Positions 17,873 through 26,813 are shown, numbered from the stretch's first letter. The stretch is DNA of 64,000 bases from Haloarcula mannanilytica (GCF_005406125.1 NZ_BIXZ01000004.1:1-64000), one strand, 5' to 3'. Notes: generated from the sequence alone by a model not told the origin. Program-made: numbers and translations.

Positions 17873-18914
17873 CTAGTCGTCTGCGACCAACCCGGCGACC
17901 GCGTCAGTTGGTCTGAGGTGGGTTTCGCCTGCCTCGTACACCTCTCGGGAGTAGTGCTTGATTCTGTGTTTGCTGGTCGGCACGGTTTGACTAACCGCCC
18001 TAACCACGTCGGCCTGGGTGAGCGCCTTTCCAGATGTGAGCCGGTCAGCCGCGTAGACAGCCGCCCCGGCGACAGTCATCCGTGTCTTGCCCGCCCCGAT
18101 GGGGACCGTATCGGCCACGTCCAGCAACCGCTTGCCGACCCGCACCAGTTCGATCCCTGTTTCCACGTCGATGCCAGCCTCGTCGAGGGCCGTCACGACC
18201 CGGTCGACCGCTCTGTCGCGAACCACCGGCGCGTCCACGGATGTCTGCAACCGGATCTTCCGTGCGGCCGCACACATCCGCTCACGACTGCTCTTTGCGA
18301 ACTGGGCGATCTGGCCGGCGTTCGTTCCACGCCGCTTGCACGCCCGGCTAACAGCACTGCACCGGCCGCCAGTGACTCCCAGGCCATCCGTCCGCCCGGT
18401 AGCCGCTCGTCCTTCGCCGCCTCCAAGTACCGCGCCGCATCGGTCGTGACGTGCTCGGGGAGTTCGAGGTTAGCGCCGAGCCTGCCGATATCGCGGAATC
18501 CCTCGTTCATTCGTTTGTGTCGATCCGACTGCATCGTGAAGCGCCTGTGTCGCTGCCGTAATCGCTCCATCTTGTCCATGCGCTCCGAGCTCAGCGAGTT
18601 GCCCTTGCCGTCGGTTGCGAGGAAAACGTCGTATGCAACCCCTTGTCCACTCGGAGGTCATTTGTCGTCTCGACTGCCCACTCACCGGTTTGCTTGTCAC
18701 AGTCCGGGCCATGGGTTTTCACCCCAGGGCTCCGATCCAACGTATCTTCAGTCACCACCAGGCCACAGTCGGTACACACCGCCTCAACGTCCACCGCGAT
18801 GACACGCCCTTCGCATTCCGGGCATTGTGTCTGCCACCCGGTGGTCTGCGTTTCCGTTCGTTCAGTGCTCGATTCGTCCGAACCTTCTTTACCGAAAATG
18901 ACGTTACTACTCAT
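17873..18914 (-). pseudogene. tfb: transcription initiation factor B (TFB), two frameshifts
   Basis: The start MSSNVIFGKEGSDESS is followed by the zinc ribbon CPECEGRVIAVDVEAVCTDC and GPDCDKQTGEWAV. Near 18,621 the frame shifts; the right continuation is FLATDGKGNSLSSERMDKME, then the first cyclin repeat RLGANLELPEHVTTDAARYL. Near 18,325 it shifts again into GQIAQFAKSSRERMCAAARK and the second repeat, ending DAVAGLVADD. Intact TFB recruits RNA polymerase to TBP-bound promoters; haloarchaea carry many paralogues. The full length remains, so decay is recent. It probably arrived with the mobile replicon. Confidence 0.85.
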
Positions 18915-18961
18915 TAGAGTACATCGCTCCGAAAGCGCTCACGCAGGGCCCAACGCCGGAC

Positions 18962-19345
18962 CTACCCTCGCGCTCGCTCCAGAATCGCATCACGAGCCTT
19001 CTTGGCACATTCTCGGCCACCGCGATCAAAATGCAGCGTATTCGGATTGACCGGATCACTCAGCAGGCCACCGCTTTCGACCGGGACATCGATCTGCTCG
19101 ATCTGGATGTAGCCGATGGTGATGCCCCCGTTGTAGTCGACGCCAGTTATCTCCTCAACCGGGATTTCTCGGTTGTCGAAGTTCGAGCGGTCGACGCGCG
19201 TAATCGTGACGTAGTCGTCGTAGACCGCGAGGGCCCCGTCCTGGAACTCACAGACGACAGCTGCATCTAGATGCTCCTCCGTCGGTTCAGCGCCTGAGTC
19301 ATTGCTGCTACCACGGCTCCACGGGAAGTCAATCATGACACGCAC
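18962..19345 (-). CDS. small acidic PH-like domain protein
   Basis: 127 residues (118 if ATG 19,318, MIDFPW-side, is not used; ATG 19,336 gives MIDFPWSRG). Sequence features: AVVCEFQDGALAVYDDYVTI, an arginine/valine strand pair, NREIPVEEITGVDYNGG, and LHFDRGGRECAKKARDAILE at the end. The alternating strands with one C-terminal helix look like a bacterial/archaeal PH-type domain used to sense or bind. No membrane segment. It precedes, on the same strand, nothing in an obvious operon; the RNA ligase gene lies 53 bases downstream and could be co-transcribed. Function unknown. Confidence 0.6.
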   Translation of the reverse strand: MRVMIDFPWSRGSSNDSGAEPTEEHLDAAVVCEFQDGALAVYDDYVTITRVDRSNFDNREIPVEEITGVDYNGGITIGYIQIEQIDVPVESGGLLSDPVNPNTLHFDRGGRECAKKARDAILERARG

Positions 19346-19398
19346 GTACTCCTAGCCGTCGCAAAAGCATTTGGCACAGTACCACGGACGAGGACCAC

Positions 19399-20238
19399 TT
19401 ACCGCCCGTCGAGAAACCCACGCGTTAGCGCCGCGACTTCGGAGCGAAATGCCTGCATATCGACCGGGTCCGAACCGTGATAGAGCCGCTTGTGCTCTTC
19501 CCTGACGATGTCCTCGATAGTGCGCTCGTAGAGCGTCTCGACCGTCACTGCCTGTTCGTGATCTTCGAGTTTGGTGGCGAGCTTTCGAAATCGCTGCTGT
19601 GTCGCGTATCGGCGGGCCAGTGCTGACGCATCAGCGTTGACTGGGATCGTCTCCTCGACCTCCCGAAAGTCGGGGTGGAGCAGTTTCGCACGGCCACCGC
19701 GCTTGTTCCGAATCACGACACCCTCGGCTGGCCCATCGTACCACGCCGACTGCGGAATCTCGTAGCTAGCCGGATCGAACTCCTGTGCCCGTCGTTCGCG
19801 TTCGACGGCATTGACAGGCTGGAGGCCGAGGCGGTCGAAAATTCCCTCGACAACATCTGGCGAGAGGAATCGGTTGTCCGCCGCTGACCAGATATCGAAG
19901 CCGAGAAACGACGGCGTGCGTTCCCAGTCGTAGTCGATTGTATGGTGGTGCATCGCTTCGCCGAAGAAAACGTACGCTTCGACATCGTCGACGGCACGCC
20001 GGAGCGCTTCTCGGTCGAGGGTTTCGCGGATGTATCGGATGGCATGGCGGTACGGATCCGGTACCGCATCGGGATCGTCGTAGACGCGGCTCCGATCGCC
20101 AAAGCGAAGCAGTCCTGACTGCTGCAACTGAAAGCGCATGTTCGCTCCGTCGAGCTTCTCCAGAATCCACAGATGGCCTTCCTCGAAGAGCCCTTCAGGG
20201 GCGTCATCGGCGCGTGGAATCGACGGGAACTGTTTCAT
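19399..20238 (-). CDS. RNA ligase family protein (Rnl2-like nucleotidyltransferase)
   Basis: 279 residues with the ligase superfamily motifs in order. Motif I is EKLDGAN with the AMP-accepting Lys28; motif III is VFFGEA (90-95). FLGFDIW follows, then motif IV AEGVVIRNK (Glu172) and motif V AKLLHP (Lys185). A helical C-terminal domain (about 200-279) completes it. Such proteins seal nicks in RNA with ATP. Targets in haloarchaea are unknown; repair of tRNA or guide RNAs is possible. It stands on intact DNA inside the IS-rich island. The ATG start is preceded by an AT-rich promoter-like segment (TATTGTTTTGTATC). Confidence 0.8.
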   Translation of the reverse strand: MKQFPSIPRADDAPEGLFEEGHLWILEKLDGANMRFQLQQSGLLRFGDRSRVYDDPDAVPDPYRHAIRYIRETLDREALRRAVDDVEAYVFFGEAMHHHTIDYDWERTPSFLGFDIWSAADNRFLSPDVVEGIFDRLGLQPVNAVERERRAQEFDPASYEIPQSAWYDGPAEGVVIRNKRGGRAKLLHPDFREVEETIPVNADASALARRYATQQRFRKLATKLEDHEQAVTVETLYERTIEDIVREEHKRLYHGSDPVDMQAFRSEVAALTRGFLDGR

Positions 20239-20304
20239 TTATATTGTTTTGTATCAGACAATACTACGTACTACCGATAGCGTCAACCCACCTTTCAATA
20301 GTCT

Positions 20305-20418
20305 CTATGACTCGTGGGATTCTACTGTTGTTCCACAGTCCGGACACTCACCGTCGGTGATCGTAATCTGGGCATCACAGGCCGGACAGTAGTTGCGGTA
20401 ACACGCTGGGTCACCCAT
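20305..20418 (-). CDS. 37-residue two-CPxC zinc-ribbon microprotein
   Basis: ATG 20,418 to TAG 20,305 encodes MGDPACYRNYCPACDAQITI, then TDGECPDCGTTVESHES. The two knuckles CPAC and CPDCG are spaced like those of the tiny zinc-finger proteins common in haloarchaea. These are thought to act as regulators or protein-interaction adaptors. It is below the usual gene-calling length. It lies just upstream of the RNA ligase gene on the same strand (66 bases apart) and may share its transcript. Confidence 0.6.
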   Translation of the reverse strand: MGDPACYRNYCPACDAQITITDGECPDCGTTVESHES

Positions 20419-20559
20419 AGCTACGTATTCATTGTAGAGTTTTGAGAGCGTTTCGCCGGGTGTGCTCAGGGCTCATCTGAGACCCGATTTGTAAGAAACA
20501 GATTGAGGAGTCGTCTTCGCCGGAAGGAACTCTTTGAGACGCTTGTGTCTTTTCCATCG

Positions 20560-20664
20560 GAGGGGCTTCCAGGGTTGGCAGTAAACTACCCTCCCCTACT
20601 TCGCTCGGGGTCGAATGACCCACTCGCTCGTTGAGGGAAGGGCTTTCGCGTGGACTCCCGTTCT
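20560..20664 (-). ncRNA. putative tnpB guide-RNA 3' region (omega/reRNA scaffold and guide start)
   Basis: Directly after the tnpB stop, the minus strand runs GAACGGGAGTCCACGCGAAA, with the hairpin-like CTTCCCTCAACGAGCG and a terminus GTAGTTTAC at 20,581. In IS200/605 elements this right end is transcribed with the tnpB 3' end into the guide RNA. The first bases outside (TGCCAACCCTGGAAGCCCCT) would then be the guide. The boundary is inferred from similarity to the solo copy at 8499. Confidence 0.5.
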
Positions 20665-21925
20665 ATGCCTCAGCAGAGGCAGGTGGGTTGTACTCCCCAC
20701 TCACGTTCAGCGTCCCGCGATTCAAGCGCACGTCTACGGGTGCGCCTCTGGCGTCTGCGTTTTGCCGACGCCGGAGATACTGCAAACCGATGTTTTTGGC
20801 CGCGTTGTAGTCGGCGTGGTTCTGGTAGCCACAATCCTGACACTCGAAGTCTTCGCCCTGGCGGTTATCGTCGTGGGTAAAGCCACAGGTCGAACACCGC
20901 TTTGACGTGTTCCTGGGGTCAACTTGGACGGCCTCAACGCCCTGCTCTCTGGCTTTGTATTCGACGTATTCGTAGAGGCGACGGAACGCCCATAGATGGT
21001 GCCACGACGCCGCTGGCACGTTCTCACGAATGTCTGTCAAGTCCTCAAACACGATATGCGAACAGCCGTGTTCAACGGCTTCAGCGACGATCTCGTTGGC
21101 GACACGATGCAGGAATATCTCGAAGCGGCCATCCTCTTTGCGCTCAACACCTGCTATCGCATCGTGTGCTGCTCGCGTCCCACACTGTTGGAGGTCGCCA
21201 CGCCGGTTCTCGTATTCTCGCTTCCAGTGGTTGAACTCCTCCGCCGACCAGAACCGTCCGGTCGAAGTGACCGCAAGTTGCTTCATACCGAGATCCACAC
21301 CGAGGACTGTTCTGTGCCCGGTCGTGGTATCGGTGTCATCGTCCTCTTTGAGCATCGACGCATGGAGATACCAGTCGCCGTCACGTCGATGGAGTGTCGC
21401 CCGCCGAAACTCGAACTCCTCGTCCGTGACGTACTTCGTTGGCGGCTTTTCGGCGTCGTCAGGAAGGATGTACTCGCACTCGACTCGTCCGTCCACTGTT
21501 GACAGCGAAACGTGGTCACGGTGGAACGTGGCACTTCGTTTGTCGTAGACAGCGGTATCTGCCGTGAACGTCGGGCGAGATGTATCTTGGCCGTTGTTGA
21601 GGCGTTCGACGCCGCTTGTGACGGCTTCGACGGCTTGGCGAATCCCTTTCTGGACGAGATTCGCGGTCAACTCGGTGTCCTCGCGTAGCTGGTCGTACAG
21701 ACCATCTTCAGCCTTTGCTTTCGAGGTGACGTGGTATCCGTCATCGCCGTGCCAGCACCACTCACTCGCGGCGTTGGCGCAGTATTTGAATTGCTCGACA
21801 GTCTCCTGCAGGTGTGTATCCGCGCCTTCGGGCGTGTCGAGCTTGATGACGGCGGTTCGACGGTACTCCACTGTACTTTCACATAAAGACTTGTAGTCAC
21901 TTGGTAGTTGGGAGCTAGAAGACAA
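20581..21925 (-). mobile_element. IS1341-type (tnpB-only) IS200/IS605 element
   Basis: A tnpB gene with its conserved right end (20,581). No tnpA is present on either side. The left end is not clearly defined; it lies just 5' of the gene, before the G+C-rich segment near 21,960-22,020. Such tnpB-only copies depend on a TnpA elsewhere for mobility. Confidence 0.65.
20663..21925 (-). CDS. tnpB: TnpB RNA-guided nuclease of IS1341 type
   Basis: 420 residues. The RuvC-like catalytic triad is complete: Asp211 in VLGVDLGMKQL, Glu294 in IVFEDLTDIREN, Asp372 in NHADYNAAKNIG. The zinc ribbon CSTCGFTHDD / ECQDCG sits between the last two. TnpB is a guide-RNA-directed DNA nuclease, ancestor of Cas12, which helps the element to be retained. 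The first 18 residues are unusual for the family; GTG 21,871 (giving VEYRRTAVIKLDTPE) is a likely alternative start. The frame is intact in an island where almost every other transposase is broken. Confidence 0.88.
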   Translation of the reverse strand: MSSSSQLPSDYKSLCESTVEYRRTAVIKLDTPEGADTHLQETVEQFKYCANAASEWCWHGDDGYHVTSKAKAEDGLYDQLREDTELTANLVQKGIRQAVEAVTSGVERLNNGQDTSRPTFTADTAVYDKRSATFHRDHVSLSTVDGRVECEYILPDDAEKPPTKYVTDEEFEFRRATLHRRDGDWYLHASMLKEDDDTDTTTGHRTVLGVDLGMKQLAVTSTGRFWSAEEFNHWKREYENRRGDLQQCGTRAAHDAIAGVERKEDGRFEIFLHRVANEIVAEAVEHGCSHIVFEDLTDIRENVPAASWHHLWAFRRLYEYVEYKAREQGVEAVQVDPRNTSKRCSTCGFTHDDNRQGEDFECQDCGYQNHADYNAAKNIGLQYLRRRQNADARGAPVDVRLNRGTLNVSGEYNPPASAEA

Positions 21926-22185
21926 CAGTCGAGTGGCTAGTCAATACCGTATCGGCTTCCTCCCCACCCTACTCGCTTGCTCTTCCGACGTATCGGAAGC
22001 CCGGCGCTCTTTGAAGGTGGGGCCTCCGCCTCGAAGACGGTGAAACTGACTACTGAAAATATCGTTCCAGAATGCAGTTGTGAGAACCAGTAAATCACAG
22101 ATATGGCTATTAATATAGTCTCTCGAATTTCAGACACTATTTGTATAGTGATAATGGCCTTGTGCGAGATTCGTCTGGACTCTGT
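21926..22185. other. intergenic, island edge
   Basis: About 260 bases. The first half probably contains the tnpB element's left end. The second half is AT-rich (22,070-22,150) and should hold the promoter of the HTH gene. The base composition changes from here to the stable GC-rich pattern of the rest. Confidence 0.4.
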
Positions 22186-22944
22186 ATGCGCAACACCGGT
22201 GAACAGGGGTCGACGACCGAGGCCGACCAGCCAGCTGATGGCGCTGGATATGGGCCGGCTAGCCCATCGGAAACGGATGGGACAACGCGGGAGAAGAGTC
22301 TTGGCGTCGATCTGTGTCTGAGTCATCCGGACCTGATTCTATCGGCTGCAATCGAGAACAGTCCGGACGTGACGGTGCGTCCGGAGCAGATGGTCGACGA
22401 TGGAACAGCGAGCTTTCTGGTGATAGTGGCTGAGGGGGAAACGCTGGACCGGTTCGAAACGGGACTGGAGATGGATGATACAGTGTGTGATCCCGTGGTG
22501 TTAGACTGGACGGAGACGAACCGCGTCTATCGGGTCGAAATGGCAGCCAGCGCGGTCCGGATTTCGCCGACACTTGTCCGCGCTGGCGGTCGGGTACTCG
22601 ATATGGAGGGGACGGAGGGACAGTGGCAGGTACACGCACAGTTCCGGTCGCGGTCGGCGCTGTCGCAGTTTCGATCCGAGTGTTCCGACCGAGACATCAC
22701 GTTCCGACTCGACCGACTGTACTGGACTACCGGCGAAGCAAACGCCGGGGCGTGTGGACTGACCGCGGATCAGCAGGTTGCGCTTGAGGCGGCACACAAA
22801 GCGGGCTACTTCGACGTGCCACGGGGCATCTCGCAGGCTGAACTCGCGGACAAACTCGGAATCTCCCCATCGGCAGTGTCCCAGCGGATTCGACGCGGGA
22901 TGGATCAGGTCATCGGCTCGGAACTCGGACTGGCTGAGGAGTGA
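22186..22944 (+). CDS. bacterio-opsin-activator-type HTH transcription regulator
   Basis: 252 residues from ATG 22,186 (MRNTGEQGSTTEADQP); the frame extends upstream to a TTG at 22,141 with no better signal. The N-terminal part (LGVDLCLSHPDLILSAAIEN to VYRVEM) is the beta-rich sensing half. The C-terminal HTH-10 domain reads CGLTADQQVALEAAHKAGYF then RGISQAELADKLGISPSAVS. This family includes Bat, the regulator of bacterioopsin, and many haloarchaeal homologues of unknown target. No GAF or PAS domain is attached. It is monocistronic and close to the island edge. Confidence 0.8.
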   Translation: MRNTGEQGSTTEADQPADGAGYGPASPSETDGTTREKSLGVDLCLSHPDLILSAAIENSPDVTVRPEQMVDDGTASFLVIVAEGETLDRFETGLEMDDTVCDPVVLDWTETNRVYRVEMAASAVRISPTLVRAGGRVLDMEGTEGQWQVHAQFRSRSALSQFRSECSDRDITFRLDRLYWTTGEANAGACGLTADQQVALEAAHKAGYFDVPRGISQAELADKLGISPSAVSQRIRRGMDQVIGSELGLAEE

Positions 22945-23050
22945 GCGCGCGTCGCGGCGGCACGTATCATTGAATTTTCAAGTGTGGTACGAAGTGACAA
23001 TCAGTCTATGTGCCAAAAAGGATATTGCCCTACTGTGACACTCGTACTGT

Positions 23051-24754
23051 ATGAGACACCGAATCGTGAGCGGGATATGCGCTTTACTTCTCATCTCGAC
23101 AGTCGCGTCTGTCTCCGTAGGTGTCGCTGCCGCGGAGGGAGCCGGTCAGTACACTGCGTACACAGCGACGGCAAACGAAACGACTCCGTCGATACAGGCG
23201 GCTGAGCCGACACAGGCTATCGCAGAGGGACCGAACGGAACCGCGTTTGTCTGGGAACAGATAGACGGCGAGCCTGCCAACGACTACCGAATCGCGGTGA
23301 CCGTTAGTTCGCCGCAGGCAAACCTCTCGGTCTGTACGCACGCCAACGGCTCAGCGACGTGTACGCCGGTCGGTCCGAACGGGACCGCGACCGTTACGAC
23401 TCCCGGGACTGTCGGCCTCGACTCTCTCTCTGTTTCTCTCTACAACACGAGTTCCGACACCACGGTGGATCGGCAGTCGGTGTCTCTCCAGTCGATTCAG
23501 CGTACCGGCGATGTTGACGACGACGGACTCAATAACAGCAACGAGATAGCCGCGGGAACGAATCTCACGAACGCCGACACTGATGGCGACGGGCTGGCAG
23601 ACGGCGCGGAGATCCACCAGCATGGGACCGATCCCACGGTCGCGGACACTGACGAGGATGGCATCGCCGACACGGCCGAGCTCAAGCACGGGACTGACCC
23701 GACCGCCGTCGACACGGACGGAGACGGGCTGGCGGACAAGCGCGAGATGACCGTCGGAACGAACCCGACCGTCGTTGATACCGACGGCGACGGCCTCTCC
23801 GACCAGCGAGAGGTCTCGGGCAAGACCAATCCGACGGACGCGGACACGGACAACGACGGTGTCGCCGACGGCCGGGAACTGGAAATCGGGACGAATCCGG
23901 TCGAAGCTGACACTGACGGGGATGGCGTCACCGACGGCCGCGAGCTCTCGCTGGATACGAACCCGACGGTGGCAGACACTGACGGCGATGGCCTCACCGA
24001 CGGGCAAGAACTCGATGAAGGGACTGACCCGACGGTGGCAGACACCGACGGCGACGGTCTCGACGACAGCGAAGAGTTGGATAACGGAACGTCCCCGGTT
24101 ACTGCTGATTCGGACGGTGACGGACTCAGCGACGGGCGAGAGGTTTCGGAACTCGGAACGAACCCGCTCGCGGCCGATTCGGACGGTGACTTCCTGACTG
24201 ACCGGCAAGAAGTAGCCTGGGGAACGAACCCGAACAGCGCGCTGACGCCCGCCTGGGTCACGAGCTCGCTTTTCGGGTTCCTTATCGGGACCGGACTGAC
24301 GGTCCTGGCGATCAGGCGTGGCTGGATCACGGAGCTCTCCGCAGCGGCCAGACTGTTCGTCTATCGTCGCCTCGAACTGGACCGGGAAATAATCGAGATC
24401 AACCGTGAAATCGAAGCCGCGGACGAGACGGCGGGGTCCGAAGATGCGGACATCGACGCGGACACCGCGGCTGCGGCCTTCGAGCAAGCCGACAGGGAGT
24501 TCATCCCCGACGAGCGCCTGGTCAAACTGATGCTGCGAGCCGAGAGCGGCCGCATGCACCAGACCGACATCGTCGAGGCGACGGACTGGTCGAAAGCGAA
24601 GGTCAGCCGCCTCCTCTCGAAGATGGTCGACGACGACGAGGTCGTGAAGATCCGGCTCGGCAGGGAGAACCTCATCTGTCTGGAGCGGGCAAAGCCCGCA
24701 GCTGCGAACTCGCCCCACGCGGGCGACATCAAGCCCCCGACGCCCGGCGGATAA
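23051..24754 (+). CDS. secreted calcium-repeat protein with membrane span and cytoplasmic winged helix
   Basis: 567 residues. A signal peptide at about 1-28 (ICALLLISTVASVSVGVAAA) leads to a beta-rich extracellular region. Then come eleven thrombospondin type 3-like units between about 155 and 395, each of the form DTDGDGLxDxxEL followed by GTNPT; these bind calcium in known proteins. One membrane helix follows at about 402-421 (SLFGFLIGTGLTVLAI). The cytoplasmic tail ends in a winged helix (LMLRAESGRMHQTDIVEATD, WSKAKVSRLLSKMVDDDEVV). The layout suggests a one-protein sensor that links the outside (calcium, cell contact) to DNA binding. Ligand and targets are unknown. Confidence 0.8.
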   Translation: MRHRIVSGICALLLISTVASVSVGVAAAEGAGQYTAYTATANETTPSIQAAEPTQAIAEGPNGTAFVWEQIDGEPANDYRIAVTVSSPQANLSVCTHANGSATCTPVGPNGTATVTTPGTVGLDSLSVSLYNTSSDTTVDRQSVSLQSIQRTGDVDDDGLNNSNEIAAGTNLTNADTDGDGLADGAEIHQHGTDPTVADTDEDGIADTAELKHGTDPTAVDTDGDGLADKREMTVGTNPTVVDTDGDGLSDQREVSGKTNPTDADTDNDGVADGRELEIGTNPVEADTDGDGVTDGRELSLDTNPTVADTDGDGLTDGQELDEGTDPTVADTDGDGLDDSEELDNGTSPVTADSDGDGLSDGREVSELGTNPLAADSDGDFLTDRQEVAWGTNPNSALTPAWVTSSLFGFLIGTGLTVLAIRRGWITELSAAARLFVYRRLELDREIIEINREIEAADETAGSEDADIDADTAAAAFEQADREFIPDERLVKLMLRAESGRMHQTDIVEATDWSKAKVSRLLSKMVDDDEVVKIRLGRENLICLERAKPAAANSPHAGDIKPPTPGG

Positions 24755-25238
24755 GCCGGCCCGCGTCCCGAGATAGCGGGGTCGATAGTGATATCGCTGT
24801 CCTGAGACGTTGTTTCCGATCGATTCTCTTCCGAATGTAACTGTCCGTCACTGTCACGGCGCTCGTTGTTGCAGCCCCCTGCAGCGGTCGATGGGCACAG
24901 GAAGACACAATTTCGCCTTCTGAGTCTATCTATCTCCAGCTAACGGTAGAATCAGCAAATATCTGGAATCCCGCCGTAACGGCATAAATGTCTCTTTGAA
25001 GACATGATTTACAGTCATAGCGACGAAACGATTCGGTATGCTGTGTGAAACAGCGGTGACAACGTCTTCCCGATCCAACTGTCCGTTATTTGGCCCCTCA
25101 CTGCCTTAGGGTCCGGATTTACTATATCATGCTCGGGGTAAGTCAGCCATTATCGACCCGTTAAATCGGTGAAACAGTCGCAACCGGCGGAACAGTCGAC
25201 CCGGTATATGTCGGTTGCTGGAAAAGGACGAAGCGAAC
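24755..25238. other. intergenic, nothing recognised
   Basis: 484 bases without a supported gene. A short inverted pair, GTCTC and GAAGAC, around 24,988 and an AT-rich patch near 25,110-25,130 (promoter of the next gene) are the only features I noted. Confidence 0.4.
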
Positions 25239-25952
25239 ATGTCGATAGCTGAAACGACTACCGAACCCACGACAACAGAGACCGAGGAATCCAGGAGTGA
25301 CGGGTCGCAGTCTGAGGAGTCAGCGTCGAACGACGAACTCACTCGCGACGACCTCTTTCACGTACTCCAGTGTCGTCGCCGCCGCCTGGTCCTCAAGTAC
25401 CTCCACGAACACCCCGGCGATGAGCCGGCTGATATGAGCGATATCGCTGAACACATCGCGGCGCTGGAACACGACACGACAGTCGACTCGCTCCGCTCGA
25501 AACAGCGCCAGCGCGTCTACATCGCGCTGTATCAGTCCCACCTCCCGAAGATGGACGACGCGGGCGTCATCAACTACAACCAGGACCGCGGACTCGTCGA
25601 AGCGACCGCGCTCGCAGACTCCTTCGACGGGTATCTCGACGAGGAACCATCGCTCCTGTCGACGACGGCTGCGGAGTCGACGCCGTCGACCGAGGCTGTT
25701 ACGAGCCACGACCAGCCATCGGCTCACACGTCGACCGATGAGCAGTGGTCAAAGCGATATCTCGGGACCGCGGGGGCCACGTTGGTGGCAGTCGGTGGAC
25801 TCGCACTCAGCGGGATCACAGTCTCAGGCGTCGTGCTCGCGTTCGTCGTAAGTGCGGTGTTTTTCGCTCTGGCGCTGGGTCATCGACTCTCACTCTCGGG
25901 AACGCAGTCGTTCGTTGACCGCCTCAGGACGACTGTCAGTCAGAGGTCGTAA
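25239..25952 (+). CDS. DUF7344-like HTH membrane protein (first of a pair)
   Basis: 237 residues from ATG 25,239 (MSIAETTTEPTTTE). An acidic, Thr/Ser-rich head precedes a compact wHTH: DDLFHVLQCRRRRLVLKYLH, then SKQRQRVYIALYQSHLPKMD and AGVINYNQDRGLVE. This is the haloarchaeal DUF7344 pattern (RRR..L..L, VY.SL.Q.HLPKL). Two hydrophobic helices at about 178-220 place it in the membrane. It is probably a membrane-bound regulator of its neighbours. An in-frame TTG at 25,215 is less likely as start because the acidic start after ATG fits the family. Confidence 0.75.
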   Translation: MSIAETTTEPTTTETEESRSDGSQSEESASNDELTRDDLFHVLQCRRRRLVLKYLHEHPGDEPADMSDIAEHIAALEHDTTVDSLRSKQRQRVYIALYQSHLPKMDDAGVINYNQDRGLVEATALADSFDGYLDEEPSLLSTTAAESTPSTEAVTSHDQPSAHTSTDEQWSKRYLGTAGATLVAVGGLALSGITVSGVVLAFVVSAVFFALALGHRLSLSGTQSFVDRLRTTVSQRS

Positions 25953-26000
25953 GCTGCGTACTGGACAGATGCGTGTATACAGCGGCACATCCGGAGGGCG

Positions 26001-26570
26001 ATGAACCGTATGCGACCGACTGTTGGACTCGACGCGGTTCTCAATGCCGAGGGGACGACTGCGCCCACAGACCAGGACGGGCTCGATGATGCGACGATAT
26101 TCGAAATACTCGGTAACAAGCGTCGCCGAGCCTGTCTCCACTGTCTCGCCGAACACGAGACAGGGATGTCTGTCAGTTCGCTGGGTCGACAGGTGGCGCG
26201 TGCGGTCGCCGATGCAGGGACTGATAGTGACGAGCTATACGACAGCGTGTACATCTCACTCTGTCAGACGCACCTGCCCAAGCTCGACGCTGTCGGGCTG
26301 GTCGAGTACGACCACGACCGAAAACAGGTCGCGCCGGGACCGAGATTCGACGCTATCAGACAGCAGTTCGAAGCGGCTCGCACAATCGAGGGGCGGTCGA
26401 GTGACACCGTTCGAGCCGGCCCAGTTGCGAGTGTCCTGACGATCGCGGTAAGTGCGGCCGCGGCCGTGAGTCCGCCGGCGGCCAGACCGATACTGCTTTT
26501 CGGACTCGTCGCGGTTCATCTCTTCATACTCGCAGTAACGTCCACGTCCATATCTCCAGTTGGTTACTGA
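26001..26570 (+). CDS. DUF7344-like HTH membrane protein (second of a pair)
   Basis: 189 residues. The wHTH core reads ATIFEILGNKRRRACLHCLA, then DSVYISLCQTHLPKLDAVGL and EYDHDRKQVA, paralogous to the protein just upstream. A C-terminal hydrophobic region has two spans (about 135-185). It is shorter in the N-terminal region, without the acidic Ser/Thr extension. The two genes are 48 bases apart and in the same direction, so a duplication followed by co-regulation is likely. No regulator or target is visible. Confidence 0.75.
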   Translation: MNRMRPTVGLDAVLNAEGTTAPTDQDGLDDATIFEILGNKRRRACLHCLAEHETGMSVSSLGRQVARAVADAGTDSDELYDSVYISLCQTHLPKLDAVGLVEYDHDRKQVAPGPRFDAIRQQFEAARTIEGRSSDTVRAGPVASVLTIAVSAAAAVSPPAARPILLFGLVAVHLFILAVTSTSISPVGY

Positions 26571-26813
26571 CCGTCCCTGTGGCGGAACGATGTTCATGCC
26601 GACCACCGACACTGCAGTAGTCACTTGCTACTACAGGTGAGTCCCCGGGACACACTGGACAGTCCCGCAGATCGGGGACAGGTTCGGACGCCGTATTTCT
26701 GGTTGTCTCGTTGCAGCGGCCCGCGGGCAACTGATAGAAGTTCGCGTCTACTGGCCGGACACTGGCTGTAAAGAGGCGCATAATCAAGCGGTGGGGAGGC
26801 AGATGAAGCGAGT

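Noticed and set aside
20663-21925. A tnpA partner for the tnpB element
   Set aside because: No Y1 transposase frame exists on either side within the window; the element was classed as tnpB-only.
23520-24240. Possible CRISPR or tandem DNA repeat
   Set aside because: The periodic signal is the 72-84-base coding repeat of the calcium-binding units, with variable sequence; no spacers. No CRISPR array was seen anywhere in the window.
23351-24718. A 455-codon open frame antisense to the calcium-repeat gene
   Set aside because: The repetitive GAC-rich coding of the real gene keeps the reverse frames open. The antisense product has no recognisable domain, whereas the sense product has a signal peptide and ordered repeats.
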